Source of the DNA: Mucilaginibacter achroorhodeus | GTDB taxonomy: Bacteria > Bacteroidota > Bacteroidia > Sphingobacteriales > Sphingobacteriaceae | Reading direction: 5' to 3' | NCBI RefSeq assembly: GCF_007846095.1 | Contig: NZ_VOEI01000003.1 | Location: forward strand, 248,001-312,000 | Length of the DNA: 64,000 nt | In this document: piece after piece, positions 24,187 to 33,183 of the stretch | How positions within the stretch are numbered: position 1 is the stretch's first letter | Layout of the letters: every line of letters starts with the position of its first letter | The notes under the pieces: model-generated | Told to the model about the DNA's origin: nothing | Databases searched by the model: none | Seen by the model: the letters and a program-made list of their open reading frames with translations, nothing else | Program-made: the position numbers and the translations under genes

Positions 24187-26268
24187 TTAGCTTTTGTTAA
24201 AGTTGTAAGTGATACCGGCGTAAAGTAACCGGCCGGGTAAGTTGCTTATGGCAATAGGATTTTTGTAATTGCCGATATTATCTGCCGTTACCTGTACGCG
24301 CAGTTGGTTCCTCATGAAAAATTTGGATACAGAGGCATTGAACAGCACGTATCCCTTCACATATTCATCCGGGCGGTTCACTATGCCATTGCCGTCCAGA
24401 TCCGAGAAGCCGTATCTGCCTCGGTAGATCGCCCTTAAAGAGGTAATAATGCCCGTCTTTTCATCTTCGTAGGCAACGCGTGCGTTAGCCATGTAGCGCG
24501 ACCGATTGAGCAAACCACCATACATACTGCGGGTAACCTTTACGGTTTCGCGAGTTGCAGGGTCTATACTAAAAACTTTTCCTTGTTTTATACGATCGAG
24601 CACGCTTTGGTCATAAGCTTGGAGGTATTGGAACCCGCCGCTAACCGTCCAGTGTTTTAGAAATTGATAACTTAAATCAGTTTCTACCCCTTGCGTGTAA
24701 ACATTGTGGATATTGAAGTAAGAGAAAACAGATTGTCCATTATTTTTAATGGCTATCGGTTGCGAATCTATCAGGTCGCGGATATTATTCCGGAACGCGT
24801 TTGCAGTCCACATTAAGCCCGACACAGGTTTATAGCGAAAGCCAAAATTGTAGGCAGTAGAACTCTCGGCGTTCAACCGTTGTAAGGTCGATGGGTCTAT
24901 CAATACGCTTTGGATCTGCCCGGCATCCTGCAGCTTTTTCAGTTCGCTGGCTGCTTCTTCATAACCAAACACACTGTAACCAACTACTGCATTGGTAAAA
25001 TTGAGGTATAACTGCCTGAAATCAGGCGCTTTGTAGCCTTTGCCTGTTGAAGCAAGAACAGTAAAATTTTCCGTAAACCTGTAACTTGCTGCCAGTTTAG
25101 GGCTAAACTGATTTCCGTAAACGCTATGTGTATCGTACCGGCCGCCAGCAATTACGTTTAATTTTTCAATCGGTGTCCAATCGGCTTGGCCATACAGGTA
25201 ACCCGAGTTAAATGTCTTTTTATCATTGTAGCGTGTTGCCAAAACACTTTCGTTTTGTGCGCCTGCGCCTGCCGTGATCCGCAAACTTTGTAATAGCTTA
25301 TAATCGCCCTGCAATTCTGCACGATTAAAATTCTGGTCGAAAAATGTTTGGTCGTAAATTGAGCCATCAGCCTGATTGTTTAGCAATGACTTTGTATTGT
25401 AGCTGGTATGGTAAAGCCTTACGTCACCTGTAAACGCATCTGTAAACTTATGAGTAAGACCCGCACTGGCTGTCAGGTTTTTTTCCTTGCCGTCACCGCT
25501 TATTCGATTGTTGTCCACTAAAAAGTTATTATCAGCAGTGCTATTATAATTGCGTAACTGAACGGTGATCCTGGTAGCATTGCTAAACTTGTATCCCAGC
25601 CTTCCATTTAAGGTATAATTGTAAAATGGAAACACTGTTGCACTGCCGGACTGTGGTTGTAACGAATAGCCGCTGCTGCTATTGCGGTTAACAAAGCCCG
25701 ATAGCGATAATCTTGAATTGGCGTAACCTCCATTTAGCGATATATCTGCATTTTTATTGTTACCGTACCGGGCACTTACACTACCAGAAGCACCTTTGGG
25801 TGGTGTTGCCGATATGATATTGATTACTCCGGCCATGGCCTCACTGCCATAGAGTGACGATACAGGCCCTTTCACAATCTCTATCTTATCAATGTTGTTG
25901 GCTGTTATGCGGCTTAGGTCCAGGATACCTGTAGTACGGCCTATCAGCGGCAGGCCATCAAGCATGATCATGGTGTAATCAGAATTAAAGCCCTGTAGCT
26001 GTATCCCCTGCCCATGAGCGTCGGGCAGTACACTTAAACCAGTTTGTTCTGCGAGTATCTCATTAAGGTGCACCATGCCACGGTTCTTTATTTCTTTGGC
26101 GGTAATAATAGAAACCGGCATCGGCACTTGCATCAGGTTTTTGTTTGTACGTGTGGCTGTCACTACTACTTCTTTCAATTTCTTCGATGTGTCGATATGA
26201 GCAGTATCCGCCTGTTGCGCAATTGCATTCGCAGAGAAAAATACCAGGCAGATAAAAATAAGTTTCAT
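24187..26268 (-). CDS. TonB-dependent receptor, HmuR-like
   Basis: A 693-residue TonB-dependent outer-membrane receptor with a signal peptide (1-17, ending AIAQ). The TonB box region is KKLKEVVVTATRT (about 30-42). The plug domain has LQGFNSDYTMIMLDGLPLIG and IEIVKGPVSSLYGSEAMAGV in outline, and the long beta barrel ends in RLLYAGITYNFNKS. It is followed by hmuY, which points to haem or a related iron source as substrate (inference). The divergent AraC gene starts 97 bp away and probably controls it. Two operator-like sequences lie in that gap. Confidence 0.9.
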   Translation of the reverse strand: MKLIFICLVFFSANAIAQQADTAHIDTSKKLKEVVVTATRTNKNLMQVPMPVSIITAKEIKNRGMVHLNEILAEQTGLSVLPDAHGQGIQLQGFNSDYTMIMLDGLPLIGRTTGILDLSRITANNIDKIEIVKGPVSSLYGSEAMAGVINIISATPPKGASGSVSARYGNNKNADISLNGGYANSRLSLSGFVNRNSSSGYSLQPQSGSATVFPFYNYTLNGRLGYKFSNATRITVQLRNYNSTADNNFLVDNNRISGDGKEKNLTASAGLTHKFTDAFTGDVRLYHTSYNTKSLLNNQADGSIYDQTFFDQNFNRAELQGDYKLLQSLRITAGAGAQNESVLATRYNDKKTFNSGYLYGQADWTPIEKLNVIAGGRYDTHSVYGNQFSPKLAASYRFTENFTVLASTGKGYKAPDFRQLYLNFTNAVVGYSVFGYEEAASELKKLQDAGQIQSVLIDPSTLQRLNAESSTAYNFGFRYKPVSGLMWTANAFRNNIRDLIDSQPIAIKNNGQSVFSYFNIHNVYTQGVETDLSYQFLKHWTVSGGFQYLQAYDQSVLDRIKQGKVFSIDPATRETVKVTRSMYGGLLNRSRYMANARVAYEDEKTGIITSLRAIYRGRYGFSDLDGNGIVNRPDEYVKGYVLFNASVSKFFMRNQLRVQVTADNIGNYKNPIAISNLPGRLLYAGITYNFNKS

Positions 26269-26294
26269 TTATTTAGACTAATTATAAATAATGA

Positions 26295-26306
26295 TGCAAA
26301 TTTGCA
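26295..26306. promoter_or_regulatory. 12-bp perfect palindrome in the receptor-AraC gap
   Basis: TGCAAATTTGCA is perfectly self-complementary and lies 27 bp upstream of the receptor start. It could be an operator for the divergent promoters. No matching consensus was recognised, and it does not look like a classic Fur box. Confidence 0.45.
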
Positions 26307-26326
26307 GTATTGTTGCTTTGGTGGGT

Positions 26327-26362
26327 AACGCCAAACGGATTGAAAACAACGCGAAACGGATT
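26327..26362 (+). promoter_or_regulatory. Direct repeats spaced 21 bp before the AraC gene
   Basis: Two 15-bp sequences, AACGCCAAACGGATT (26327-26341) and AACGCGAAACGGATT (26348-26362), match at 14 of 15 bases and start 21 bp apart, two helical turns. This is the spacing typical of AraC-family operator half-sites. They end 2 bp before the regulator ATG and lie between it and the receptor gene. Confidence 0.7.
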
Positions 26363-26364
26363 TT

Positions 26365-27333
26365 ATGCATCTAACCTTTACGTCAGCCGCGTCATCAATA
26401 CAAATTCTTAAAATTGGATGTCAAGACGATATAACGAACAATGATTTTCAGCAATTTCAAAAGGTTATAAATGCTGATTGGGGATCGTGTGATACTAAGC
26501 AGCTGTGCTTCAATGGGGTTTCCGTTTGCATGCTGGATATTGAAATTTCAGCTGAATGCAAGCTCTATATAGAGCCTGAAAAATACCACTGGATGATGAC
26601 GTTTGTATTAAGCGGAGATCTGGAAGCTGATTTCTCCGATAATAAGAGGTTGAAATTGATTCCCGGCAATTTTTACAGTTTTAACTGCCTCGAATTTAAG
26701 AGAGAGATAAGGATTGATACATCCGGACAGATAATGCTGATTGCCCTAACAGACAAGTTTATGCAGCAGTTATTGAGCCCTAAGATCATTGAAGGCATTT
26801 CATATCACAGCAGCAACATTCACGTCTTGGCGCATGGCAGTTTTCTGAATACACGGATGCAACCCATATTTATGGACATTATGGATGACGGCAAACCCGA
26901 TTACATTCGCCGGATATTAATTGAAGCAAAAATATTAGAACTGCTGTCTATGCAGCTTCATCAGGCCAATGATGATAAAATAACGGATGCTTTCAACGAG
27001 GAAGATGTTAAACGCTTAAACGAGGCCAGGCAAATCGTAGCGGCCAATTTGCAAACGCCATGTTCATTGATAGACCTTGCACGCCGAACCGGACTTAATG
27101 ATTTTAAACTAAAAAAAGGATTTAAAGCCCTGTTTGGCCAAACTGTATTTGGTTACCTTAACGAGATGCGAATGGAAACGGCCTACAATTACTTGCAGGC
27201 CGGCAAAACAGTTGGTGAAGTAGCCGAACTTGTAGGCTATAAAAATGCACACCACTTCACCGCTGCGTTTAAAAAGAAGTTCAGTTTTTTACCCAGTCAG
27301 GTTACAAGGTCAAATGTCAATAAGCCATTGTAA
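26365..27333 (+). CDS. AraC-family transcriptional regulator
   Basis: A 322-residue regulator. The first 210 residues are a ligand-sensing region without a recognised fold. Residues about 222-318 are the AraC double helix-turn-helix, with LIDLARRTGLNDFKLKKGFK, then the second helix-turn-helix VGEVAELVGYKNAHHFTAAFKKKF. It resembles PchR/YbtA-type regulators of iron-siderophore uptake in length and domain order. It is divergent from the haem-type receptor and probably activates it. Near-perfect direct repeats just before its ATG suggest control of both genes. Its TAA abuts the convergent lipoprotein stop. Confidence 0.9.
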   Translation: MHLTFTSAASSIQILKIGCQDDITNNDFQQFQKVINADWGSCDTKQLCFNGVSVCMLDIEISAECKLYIEPEKYHWMMTFVLSGDLEADFSDNKRLKLIPGNFYSFNCLEFKREIRIDTSGQIMLIALTDKFMQQLLSPKIIEGISYHSSNIHVLAHGSFLNTRMQPIFMDIMDDGKPDYIRRILIEAKILELLSMQLHQANDDKITDAFNEEDVKRLNEARQIVAANLQTPCSLIDLARRTGLNDFKLKKGFKALFGQTVFGYLNEMRMETAYNYLQAGKTVGEVAELVGYKNAHHFTAAFKKKFSFLPSQVTRSNVNKPL

Positions 27334-27894
27334 TTATTGGCGAATAAACTGGTACGGAATTTTAAAACTACCGCCGCTTACACCTACCAGGTCTGCAGAA
27401 ATTATGTTGCCATTACTGTCGTAATTATTTTTTGAAGCGTTAAAATAAAAAGTCCCGCTGATAGTTTTGCCTGCCGAGTCTAAGGCGGTCACCGTAACAT
27501 TTCCATCGCCGGGTTTTATCACACCATAAGGTGCAAATACATACGCACCACTGCTGTTTTTTATTTGGGTAGAATAATTAAAGGTGTTTATGCCGTTAGC
27601 ATCAGGCAGATAGCTGCCGCCTGTGAAATTTTGGTTATTTACCGGGCTAACATCCTGTATGCTTATATCAATCTGCTTTTGCGCTTGTGTACCGGTAAAG
27701 TGGAACGTTTTAGTCTTAGCGGTTGCATTGTAAGTGATGGTAGCCGAAACCGTATCGGGCGTCCAGGTACTGCCGCCTATGGTTGCTTGTAAAACCGGTG
27801 TTGGTGTGACTGTTTCTGATGTGCTACTTTTTTTACAGCTGAATAATGAAAATGATAAAATTGCGATTACAGGGATGCGATATTTCCGGTTCAT
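27334..27894 (-). CDS. DUF6252-like lipoprotein
   Basis: A 186-residue lipoprotein with a signal ending in SLFSC (Cys at about 20) followed by a KKSSTS linker. The remainder is an all-beta domain (ATIGGSTWTPDTVSATITYN opening, TISGTFYFNASKN near the end) similar to Bacteroidota family DUF6252. It is predicted to sit in the outer membrane or periplasm. Its function is unknown. Its stop directly abuts that of the AraC gene. The 209-bp gap upstream, shared with the divergent aminotransferase gene, shows no clear motif. Confidence 0.78.
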   Translation of the reverse strand: MNRKYRIPVIAILSFSLFSCKKSSTSETVTPTPVLQATIGGSTWTPDTVSATITYNATAKTKTFHFTGTQAQKQIDISIQDVSPVNNQNFTGGSYLPDANGINTFNYSTQIKNSSGAYVFAPYGVIKPGDGNVTVTALDSAGKTISGTFYFNASKNNYDSNGNIISADLVGVSGGSFKIPYQFIRQ

Positions 27895-28103
27895 TGTTAA
27901 GTTATTTTGGGGCTAATGTATTGCGAAACGATGATTTCCACAGGATATTTCACACTCTTTAACATTTGAGGCTTTTGTATCATAAATGGTACAATCGAAA
28001 TAAATTATACAATCAGCCGCACACGAACGGTGGTTTACCGAATGCCCATTAATTTCAAAAAAAGCATACCCTTAACAACAAATACCGTTATTTTAGCCGC
28101 CGT

Positions 28104-29249
28104 ATGATACCTGTGATTTCTAAATTACCCCAAACGGGTACAAACATTTTTACCACCATGTCGGCACTCGCGGCTGAACACGATGCCATCAATTTGTCAC
28201 AAGGGTTTCCTGATTATTTCTGTTCTCCGGAGCTCATAGAATTAGTTAACAGCGCCATGATGGCCGGGCATAACCAGTACGCCCCAATGGCCGGGCTTCC
28301 TGCATTACGAGAGCAAATAGCCATCAAAACAGAAATGCTTTACGGCGCCGTATACAACCCGGATACCGAAATAACGGTTACAGCCGGTGCAACGCAGGCT
28401 GTTTTTACTGCTATAAGTGCGGTAATACACCCCAACGATGAGGTTATTATGTTTGAGCCTGCATACGATTGCTATGCACCTGCGGTTAAACTAATGGGGG
28501 GCGTGGTAAAATCACTCGAATTAGAACCGCCAGACTACCGGATTCCATGGGACATGGTAAAAAGACTGATCACCAACAAAACCAGGATGATCATTCTAAA
28601 CTCGCCACATAACCCTACGGCGACCATTCTGAGCAAGCAGGATATCGACGAACTTACGGCATTAGTCAAAAATCAAGATATTTTGATCTTAAGCGATGAA
28701 GTTTACGAGCATCTGGTGTTTGATGGCCAGGAGCATTTGAGTATGGCCCGTTACCCCGAACTGCGCGACCGGAGTCTGATCATCGCATCCTTTGGTAAAA
28801 CGTTCCATGCTACAGGCTGGAAAATGGGTTACTGCCTCGCCCCTGCTAACCTAATGCAGGAGTTTCGCAAGATCCACCAATTTTTAGTGTTCAGTGTAAA
28901 CACACCGATGCAACATGCTTTAGCAGAGTATTTAAAAAATGAGGATCATTATTTAACCCTGCCAGGCTTTTTTCAGCAAAAGCGCGATCACTTCAGGCAA
29001 GGTTTGGAACAAACACGTTTTAAACTTTTACCATGTGCGGGTGCCTACTTTCAATCGGTAACATATGATGCCATTACCGATGAAAAAGACGTTGATTTTG
29101 CGGTACGCTTAACCAAAGAGATTGGCGTAGCTGCCATACCGGTTTCGGCATTTTATCGTAAGGGCCTGGATAGGCACGTACTCCGTTTTTGTTTTGCCAA
29201 AAAGCAAGAAACGCTTGATATTGCCGTTGATAGACTATTGAAGGTTTAA
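28104..29249 (+). CDS. Methionine aminotransferase (PLP, class I)
   Basis: A 381-residue fold-type I aminotransferase of the YbdL / kynurenine aminotransferase group, which prefers methionine and aromatic or glutamine-type amino acids. Features: INLSQGFPDYFCSPELI (about 29-45), NQYAPMAGLPALREQIA, ILNSPHNPTATIL, SDEVYEHLVFDG, and the PLP lysine K232 in SFGKTFHATGWKMGY. It is followed after 47 nt by an omega-amidase gene. The pair fits transamination to a 2-oxo acid with glutamine as donor, and hydrolysis of the resulting 2-oxoglutaramate. Confidence 0.92.
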   Translation: MIPVISKLPQTGTNIFTTMSALAAEHDAINLSQGFPDYFCSPELIELVNSAMMAGHNQYAPMAGLPALREQIAIKTEMLYGAVYNPDTEITVTAGATQAVFTAISAVIHPNDEVIMFEPAYDCYAPAVKLMGGVVKSLELEPPDYRIPWDMVKRLITNKTRMIILNSPHNPTATILSKQDIDELTALVKNQDILILSDEVYEHLVFDGQEHLSMARYPELRDRSLIIASFGKTFHATGWKMGYCLAPANLMQEFRKIHQFLVFSVNTPMQHALAEYLKNEDHYLTLPGFFQQKRDHFRQGLEQTRFKLLPCAGAYFQSVTYDAITDEKDVDFAVRLTKEIGVAAIPVSAFYRKGLDRHVLRFCFAKKQETLDIAVDRLLKV

Positions 29250-29296
29250 CCTGATGTAAAACTTTACGTTTAACTTTATATCAAATAAAACAATCT

Positions 29297-30076
29297 ATGG
29301 ATAACTTAAAGATCACCGTTTACCAGGGATACCTGTTTTGGGAAAACATTGATAAAAACCTTCAGAACATATCTCTCAGGTTATCCAATATCCGCGAGAA
29401 AACAAATCTCATTATACTGCCGGAAATGTTTAATACCGGTTTTACGATGAATGCCCCTGAGCTGGCCGAACCCATGGATGGCAAAACCATGCAGTGGATG
29501 AAAAAAACGGCTGAGAAATTTGATGCGGTAGTTACCGGTAGTTTGATCATAAAGGAAGACGAAAAATATTATAACCGCCTCATATGGATGCGGCCTGATG
29601 GCACTCACGAAAATTACGACAAACGTCATCTATTTGCCTTAGGCAAAGAACATAACACTTATACCGCCGGAAAAGAAAAACTGATAGTAGAGCTTAACGG
29701 CTGGCGTATTTGCCCTGTTATTTGTTATGATCTGCGCTTCCCTGTATTTTTGCGCAACACGCCGGAAAACGAATATGACCTGCTCATTATTGTTGCCAAT
29801 TGGCCTGAAAAACGCGCGTTGCACTGGCGTACATTGATACCAGCCCGCGCTGTTGAAAATCAATCTTATGTTATAGGAGTTAATCGTGTTGGACACGATG
29901 GTAATGAAGTTTACCATTCAGGCGATTCAACCTGTATAGATCCAAACGGCAACGTAGTTTATTACAAACGCGATGAGGAAGACGTTTACACGTTCTCTAT
30001 CATCGGCGACGAGGTGAAGAAAGCCCGCCGTGCTTTACCTTTCTTAAAAGACGCAGACCGTTTTGAGATAGACTGA
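29297..30076 (+). CDS. Omega-amidase, nitrilase superfamily (YafV/Nit2-like)
   Basis: A 259-residue nitrilase-fold amidohydrolase with the complete triad: Glu43 (LPEMFNTGF), Lys109 (YDKRHLFAL) and Cys143 (PVICYDLRFPVF). The family hydrolyses the omega-amide of 2-oxoglutaramate and 2-oxosuccinamate to 2-oxo acids and ammonia. Pairing with the methionine aminotransferase immediately upstream (47-nt gap) supports a role in methionine salvage or glutamine transaminase metabolism. No signal peptide, so cytoplasmic. Confidence 0.92.
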   Translation: MDNLKITVYQGYLFWENIDKNLQNISLRLSNIREKTNLIILPEMFNTGFTMNAPELAEPMDGKTMQWMKKTAEKFDAVVTGSLIIKEDEKYYNRLIWMRPDGTHENYDKRHLFALGKEHNTYTAGKEKLIVELNGWRICPVICYDLRFPVFLRNTPENEYDLLIIVANWPEKRALHWRTLIPARAVENQSYVIGVNRVGHDGNEVYHSGDSTCIDPNGNVVYYKRDEEDVYTFSIIGDEVKKARRALPFLKDADRFEID

Positions 30077-30147
30077 TCAAGTTTTTATTCCTCAATATTA
30101 ATTTTAGTACCTTAAACTCGTAATTTGCAGGTTTAAAATCCTGTTGA

Positions 30148-32817
30148 ATGAAACTTGTTTTTCGTGGGGCGCTGCTGCTAACAGGCCTGTTCCTTACATC
30201 TGCATCGTTTGCACAAAAGAAAAAGTTAGATCTTGCTAAGTTTGTTGATCCGTTTATAGGCACAGGCGGCCACGGCCACACCTATCCGGGTGCAGTGCTG
30301 CCATTCGGCATGGTGCAGTTAAGCCCCGATACACGCTTAGAAGATTGGGATGGTTGTTCCGGTTATCACTATACCGATACCGTTGTTTATGGCTTTTCGC
30401 ATACTCACCTTAGCGGTACTGGTATCCCCGATCTTTGCGATGTGCTGTTTATGCCTACCACCGGCGAACCACAATTTAAGAACACCGATTATCGCTCTGG
30501 TTTCAAAAAGAAAAATGAGAGCGCTTCCCCGGGATACTACCATACACTGCTTGATAAATATAATATTGAGGTTGAGCTAACTGCCACCACACGCGCCGGT
30601 GTGCATAAATATGATTACAATGGTGCCAAAGAGGGCAACATCATCATAGACCTTAAACATCGCGACGAGGTACTTGACTCTTGGATAGAGGTGGTTAACG
30701 ATCATGAGATACGGGGTTTCCGCAGGTCAAAGTCATGGGCTACAGATCAGCATGTTTATTTTTACGCAAAGTTCTCCAAGCCGTTTAAAAGTTATGGCAT
30801 TGCATTGAATGATGAATTGCAGAAAGGCAAGAGTAAAATTGAAGGCAAGAATGTGAAAATGTATGTCCGCTTTGATGATCCCGGCAGCGTGATCTCCAAG
30901 GTGGGTATCTCTTCTGTAAGCACTGACGGAGCATTAAAAAACCTTGATACTGAAGTAAACGATTTCGATTTCAAAAAAGTAGTCAAAACGGCGAAACTGG
31001 CCTGGAATGATGAATTGAACAAGATACAGGTTGAAGGTGGCGCACCGTCTACAGCATCACAAAGTGAAATGTCGAGTGGTTATAGTCCTTATGGCTATAA
31101 CAGGCCAACAGCCAAAACAAAAAAGCAGCAACCTCAAGTAAATTATGCCAAAGAGAAACAGGTAATGTTTTACACGGCATTGTACCACTGCTTTTCGGCA
31201 CCAAGCTTATATAGCGATGTGAATGGCCAGTACCGTGGCCTGGATAACAAAATTCACACAGCTGAAGGGTTTAATTACTACACCGGGTTCTCGTTATGGG
31301 ATACTTACCGCGCAGAGAACCCATTGCTGAACATTATTGACCGCAAGCGAACGCTGGATTTTATCAAAACATTTTTAGCGGTTTACGAACAAGGCGGTGT
31401 ATTGCCGATATGGCCTTTGGCTTCAACGGAAACTAACTGCATGGTGGGTAACCACAGCATCCCGGTTATTGTTGACGCCTACGCAAAGGGCATTCGCGAT
31501 TTTAACGCAGAAGAAGCATTCACTGCAATGAAGGCGGCCGTTAACCGCAAACAATTTGGTATTGATAATTATGTACAAACTGGTGCTGTACAGTCTGACG
31601 TTGAACATGAATCGGCAGCCAAAACCCTGGATTATGCTATTGACGACTGGTGTATTGCCCAAATGGCAAAAATGCTGAACAAGCCCGATGATTATAAAAC
31701 ATACATCAAGCGTGCTCAATATTGGAAGAACATCCATAACAATCAAAACGGCTTTATGCAAGCGCGCGAGAACGGTGGCTGGTACATGCCTTTTGAGCCC
31801 ACAGAGATCAATAACAATTACACAGAAGGCAACGCCTGGCAGTACAGCTTCCTGGTTCCGCAGGATGTTGAGGGTCTGGCAAAAAGTTTAGGTGGTGCCG
31901 ATAAATTGGAAGGTAAACTTGACGAGCTCTTTACCACCAGCTCAAAACTCAGCGGCCGCCAGCAGGATGATGTTACCGGCCTGATCGGACAGTATGCACA
32001 CGGTAACGAGCCAAGCCACCATATCGCCTACCTGTACAACTTTACCAATGCCTCTTACAAAACGCAGTATTATGTAAACAAGATCTTGCGCGAGCAATAC
32101 AGCGCCCAGCCTGATGGCCTGTCAGGCAACGAAGATTGCGGTCAGATGTCGGCCTGGTATGTGATGAGCTCATTGGGGTTGTATAATGTAATGCCCGGCC
32201 AAAATCAATTTCAGATAACCTTGCCGCAGTTTGAGAAAATTGTGCTTAACCTGGAAAACGGCAAAACGTTTACCATCAGCAATCCCGGCGCAACCGTAAA
32301 CAGGAATAACCTGTATATACAAGGTATGAACCTTAACAAAAAACCTTACAGCAAGCTCTATTTAAATTACGATGACCTTGTCAAAGGTGGAGATTTTGAA
32401 GTATTCAGCGGTACGCTTGCTAATAAGCTTTTTATGCAGGACCTGGAAAAACCAACATCTAAGATCACGGACGAACTTATAGTGCCCAACCCATATATCA
32501 CCGGTAGCAAAACATTTAAACAACCCATTACTGTCGAAATAGGTTGCGCAGATGCTGATGCTAAAATCTATTACACAACCGACGGCAGTACCCCTACTGC
32601 GCAATCAACGCTTTATACCAAGCCAGTTCCGGTTGCCGTAACAACCACTATAAAAGCAGTTGCCATTAAAGATGGCAAAAGCAGCTTTGTTGATGAGGCT
32701 ACCTTCAAAAAGATCCGCAATGACATCAGCATTAGCATAATTAATAAGTACCTGCCAAACTACGCGGCGCAAGGCGATGAAACGCTTATCAATGTTATAC
32801 ACGGTACCGCCAACTAG
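30148..32817 (+). CDS. GH92 alpha-mannosidase, cut short by an in-frame amber codon
   Basis: An exported (signal 1-22, ASFAQ) GH92 alpha-1,2-mannosidase-like protein, 889 residues as read. The N-terminal domain has VDPFIGTGGHGHTYPGAVLP and GCSGYHYTD; the catalytic domain has GNHSIPVIVDAYAKG, GNEDCGQMSAWYVMSS and further GH92 motifs. Near the end is a chitobiase C-terminal-like domain (IYYTTDGSTPTAQSTLY). A TAG at 32815-32817 stops it in the middle of a conserved segment, yet the same frame goes on for 121 codons into a plausible F5/8-type domain. Most likely Trp (TGG) became TAG. The catalytic domain is intact, so the short form may work. The alternatives are a sequencing error or readthrough. 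Confidence 0.88.
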   Translation: MKLVFRGALLLTGLFLTSASFAQKKKLDLAKFVDPFIGTGGHGHTYPGAVLPFGMVQLSPDTRLEDWDGCSGYHYTDTVVYGFSHTHLSGTGIPDLCDVLFMPTTGEPQFKNTDYRSGFKKKNESASPGYYHTLLDKYNIEVELTATTRAGVHKYDYNGAKEGNIIIDLKHRDEVLDSWIEVVNDHEIRGFRRSKSWATDQHVYFYAKFSKPFKSYGIALNDELQKGKSKIEGKNVKMYVRFDDPGSVISKVGISSVSTDGALKNLDTEVNDFDFKKVVKTAKLAWNDELNKIQVEGGAPSTASQSEMSSGYSPYGYNRPTAKTKKQQPQVNYAKEKQVMFYTALYHCFSAPSLYSDVNGQYRGLDNKIHTAEGFNYYTGFSLWDTYRAENPLLNIIDRKRTLDFIKTFLAVYEQGGVLPIWPLASTETNCMVGNHSIPVIVDAYAKGIRDFNAEEAFTAMKAAVNRKQFGIDNYVQTGAVQSDVEHESAAKTLDYAIDDWCIAQMAKMLNKPDDYKTYIKRAQYWKNIHNNQNGFMQARENGGWYMPFEPTEINNNYTEGNAWQYSFLVPQDVEGLAKSLGGADKLEGKLDELFTTSSKLSGRQQDDVTGLIGQYAHGNEPSHHIAYLYNFTNASYKTQYYVNKILREQYSAQPDGLSGNEDCGQMSAWYVMSSLGLYNVMPGQNQFQITLPQFEKIVLNLENGKTFTISNPGATVNRNNLYIQGMNLNKKPYSKLYLNYDDLVKGGDFEVFSGTLANKLFMQDLEKPTSKITDELIVPNPYITGSKTFKQPITVEIGCADADAKIYYTTDGSTPTAQSTLYTKPVPVAVTTTIKAVAIKDGKSSFVDEATFKKIRNDISISIINKYLPNYAAQGDETLINVIHGTAN

Positions 32818-33183
32818 CGCATAGGTAACTGGCAAGGCTACCAGGGTAAAGACGTTGAGGTGGTTTTAGACATGGGCAAAGTTAAGCCGGTAAAGCAAGT
32901 GAGCTTTGGTGCTTTGCAAGACAGCCGCTCATGGATCATATTCCCAAAAGCAGTTGAGTACTGGCTATCTGATGATGGCAAAAACTACAAACTTGCTGCA
33001 ACAATAAAAACTAAGATAGCCCCGGATAGCCTTGAACCACAAACACAGGAATATACTGCGCCTATCGTTAAGTATTCTCGATACATTAAGGTGATAGCCA
33101 AACAGTATGGCCCACTGCCTGAGTGGCACGAAAGCAAAGGCATCTCCTCATACATTTTTGCCGACGAAATAACCATAGAATAA
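32818..33183 (+). pseudogene. Detached C-terminal domain of the GH92 gene
   Basis: In-frame continuation of the GH92 gene after the TAG. It encodes 121 residues starting RIGNWQGYQGKDVEVVLDMG and reading VEYWLSDDGKNYKL and SRYIKVIAKQYGPLPEWH, typical of an F5/8-type C (discoidin-like) carbohydrate-binding domain. No frameshift or further stop is present up to TAA 33181-33183. An ATG at 32869 could in theory restart translation, but no signal peptide or convincing ribosome site supports a separate protein. Intact reading of this part suggests the nonsense change is recent. Confidence 0.8.

Noticed and set aside
26269-26364. A -33/-7 promoter for the haem-type receptor
   Set aside because: The best -7-like site (CAAATTTG) has no TTG at the right distance, so no promoter is claimed.
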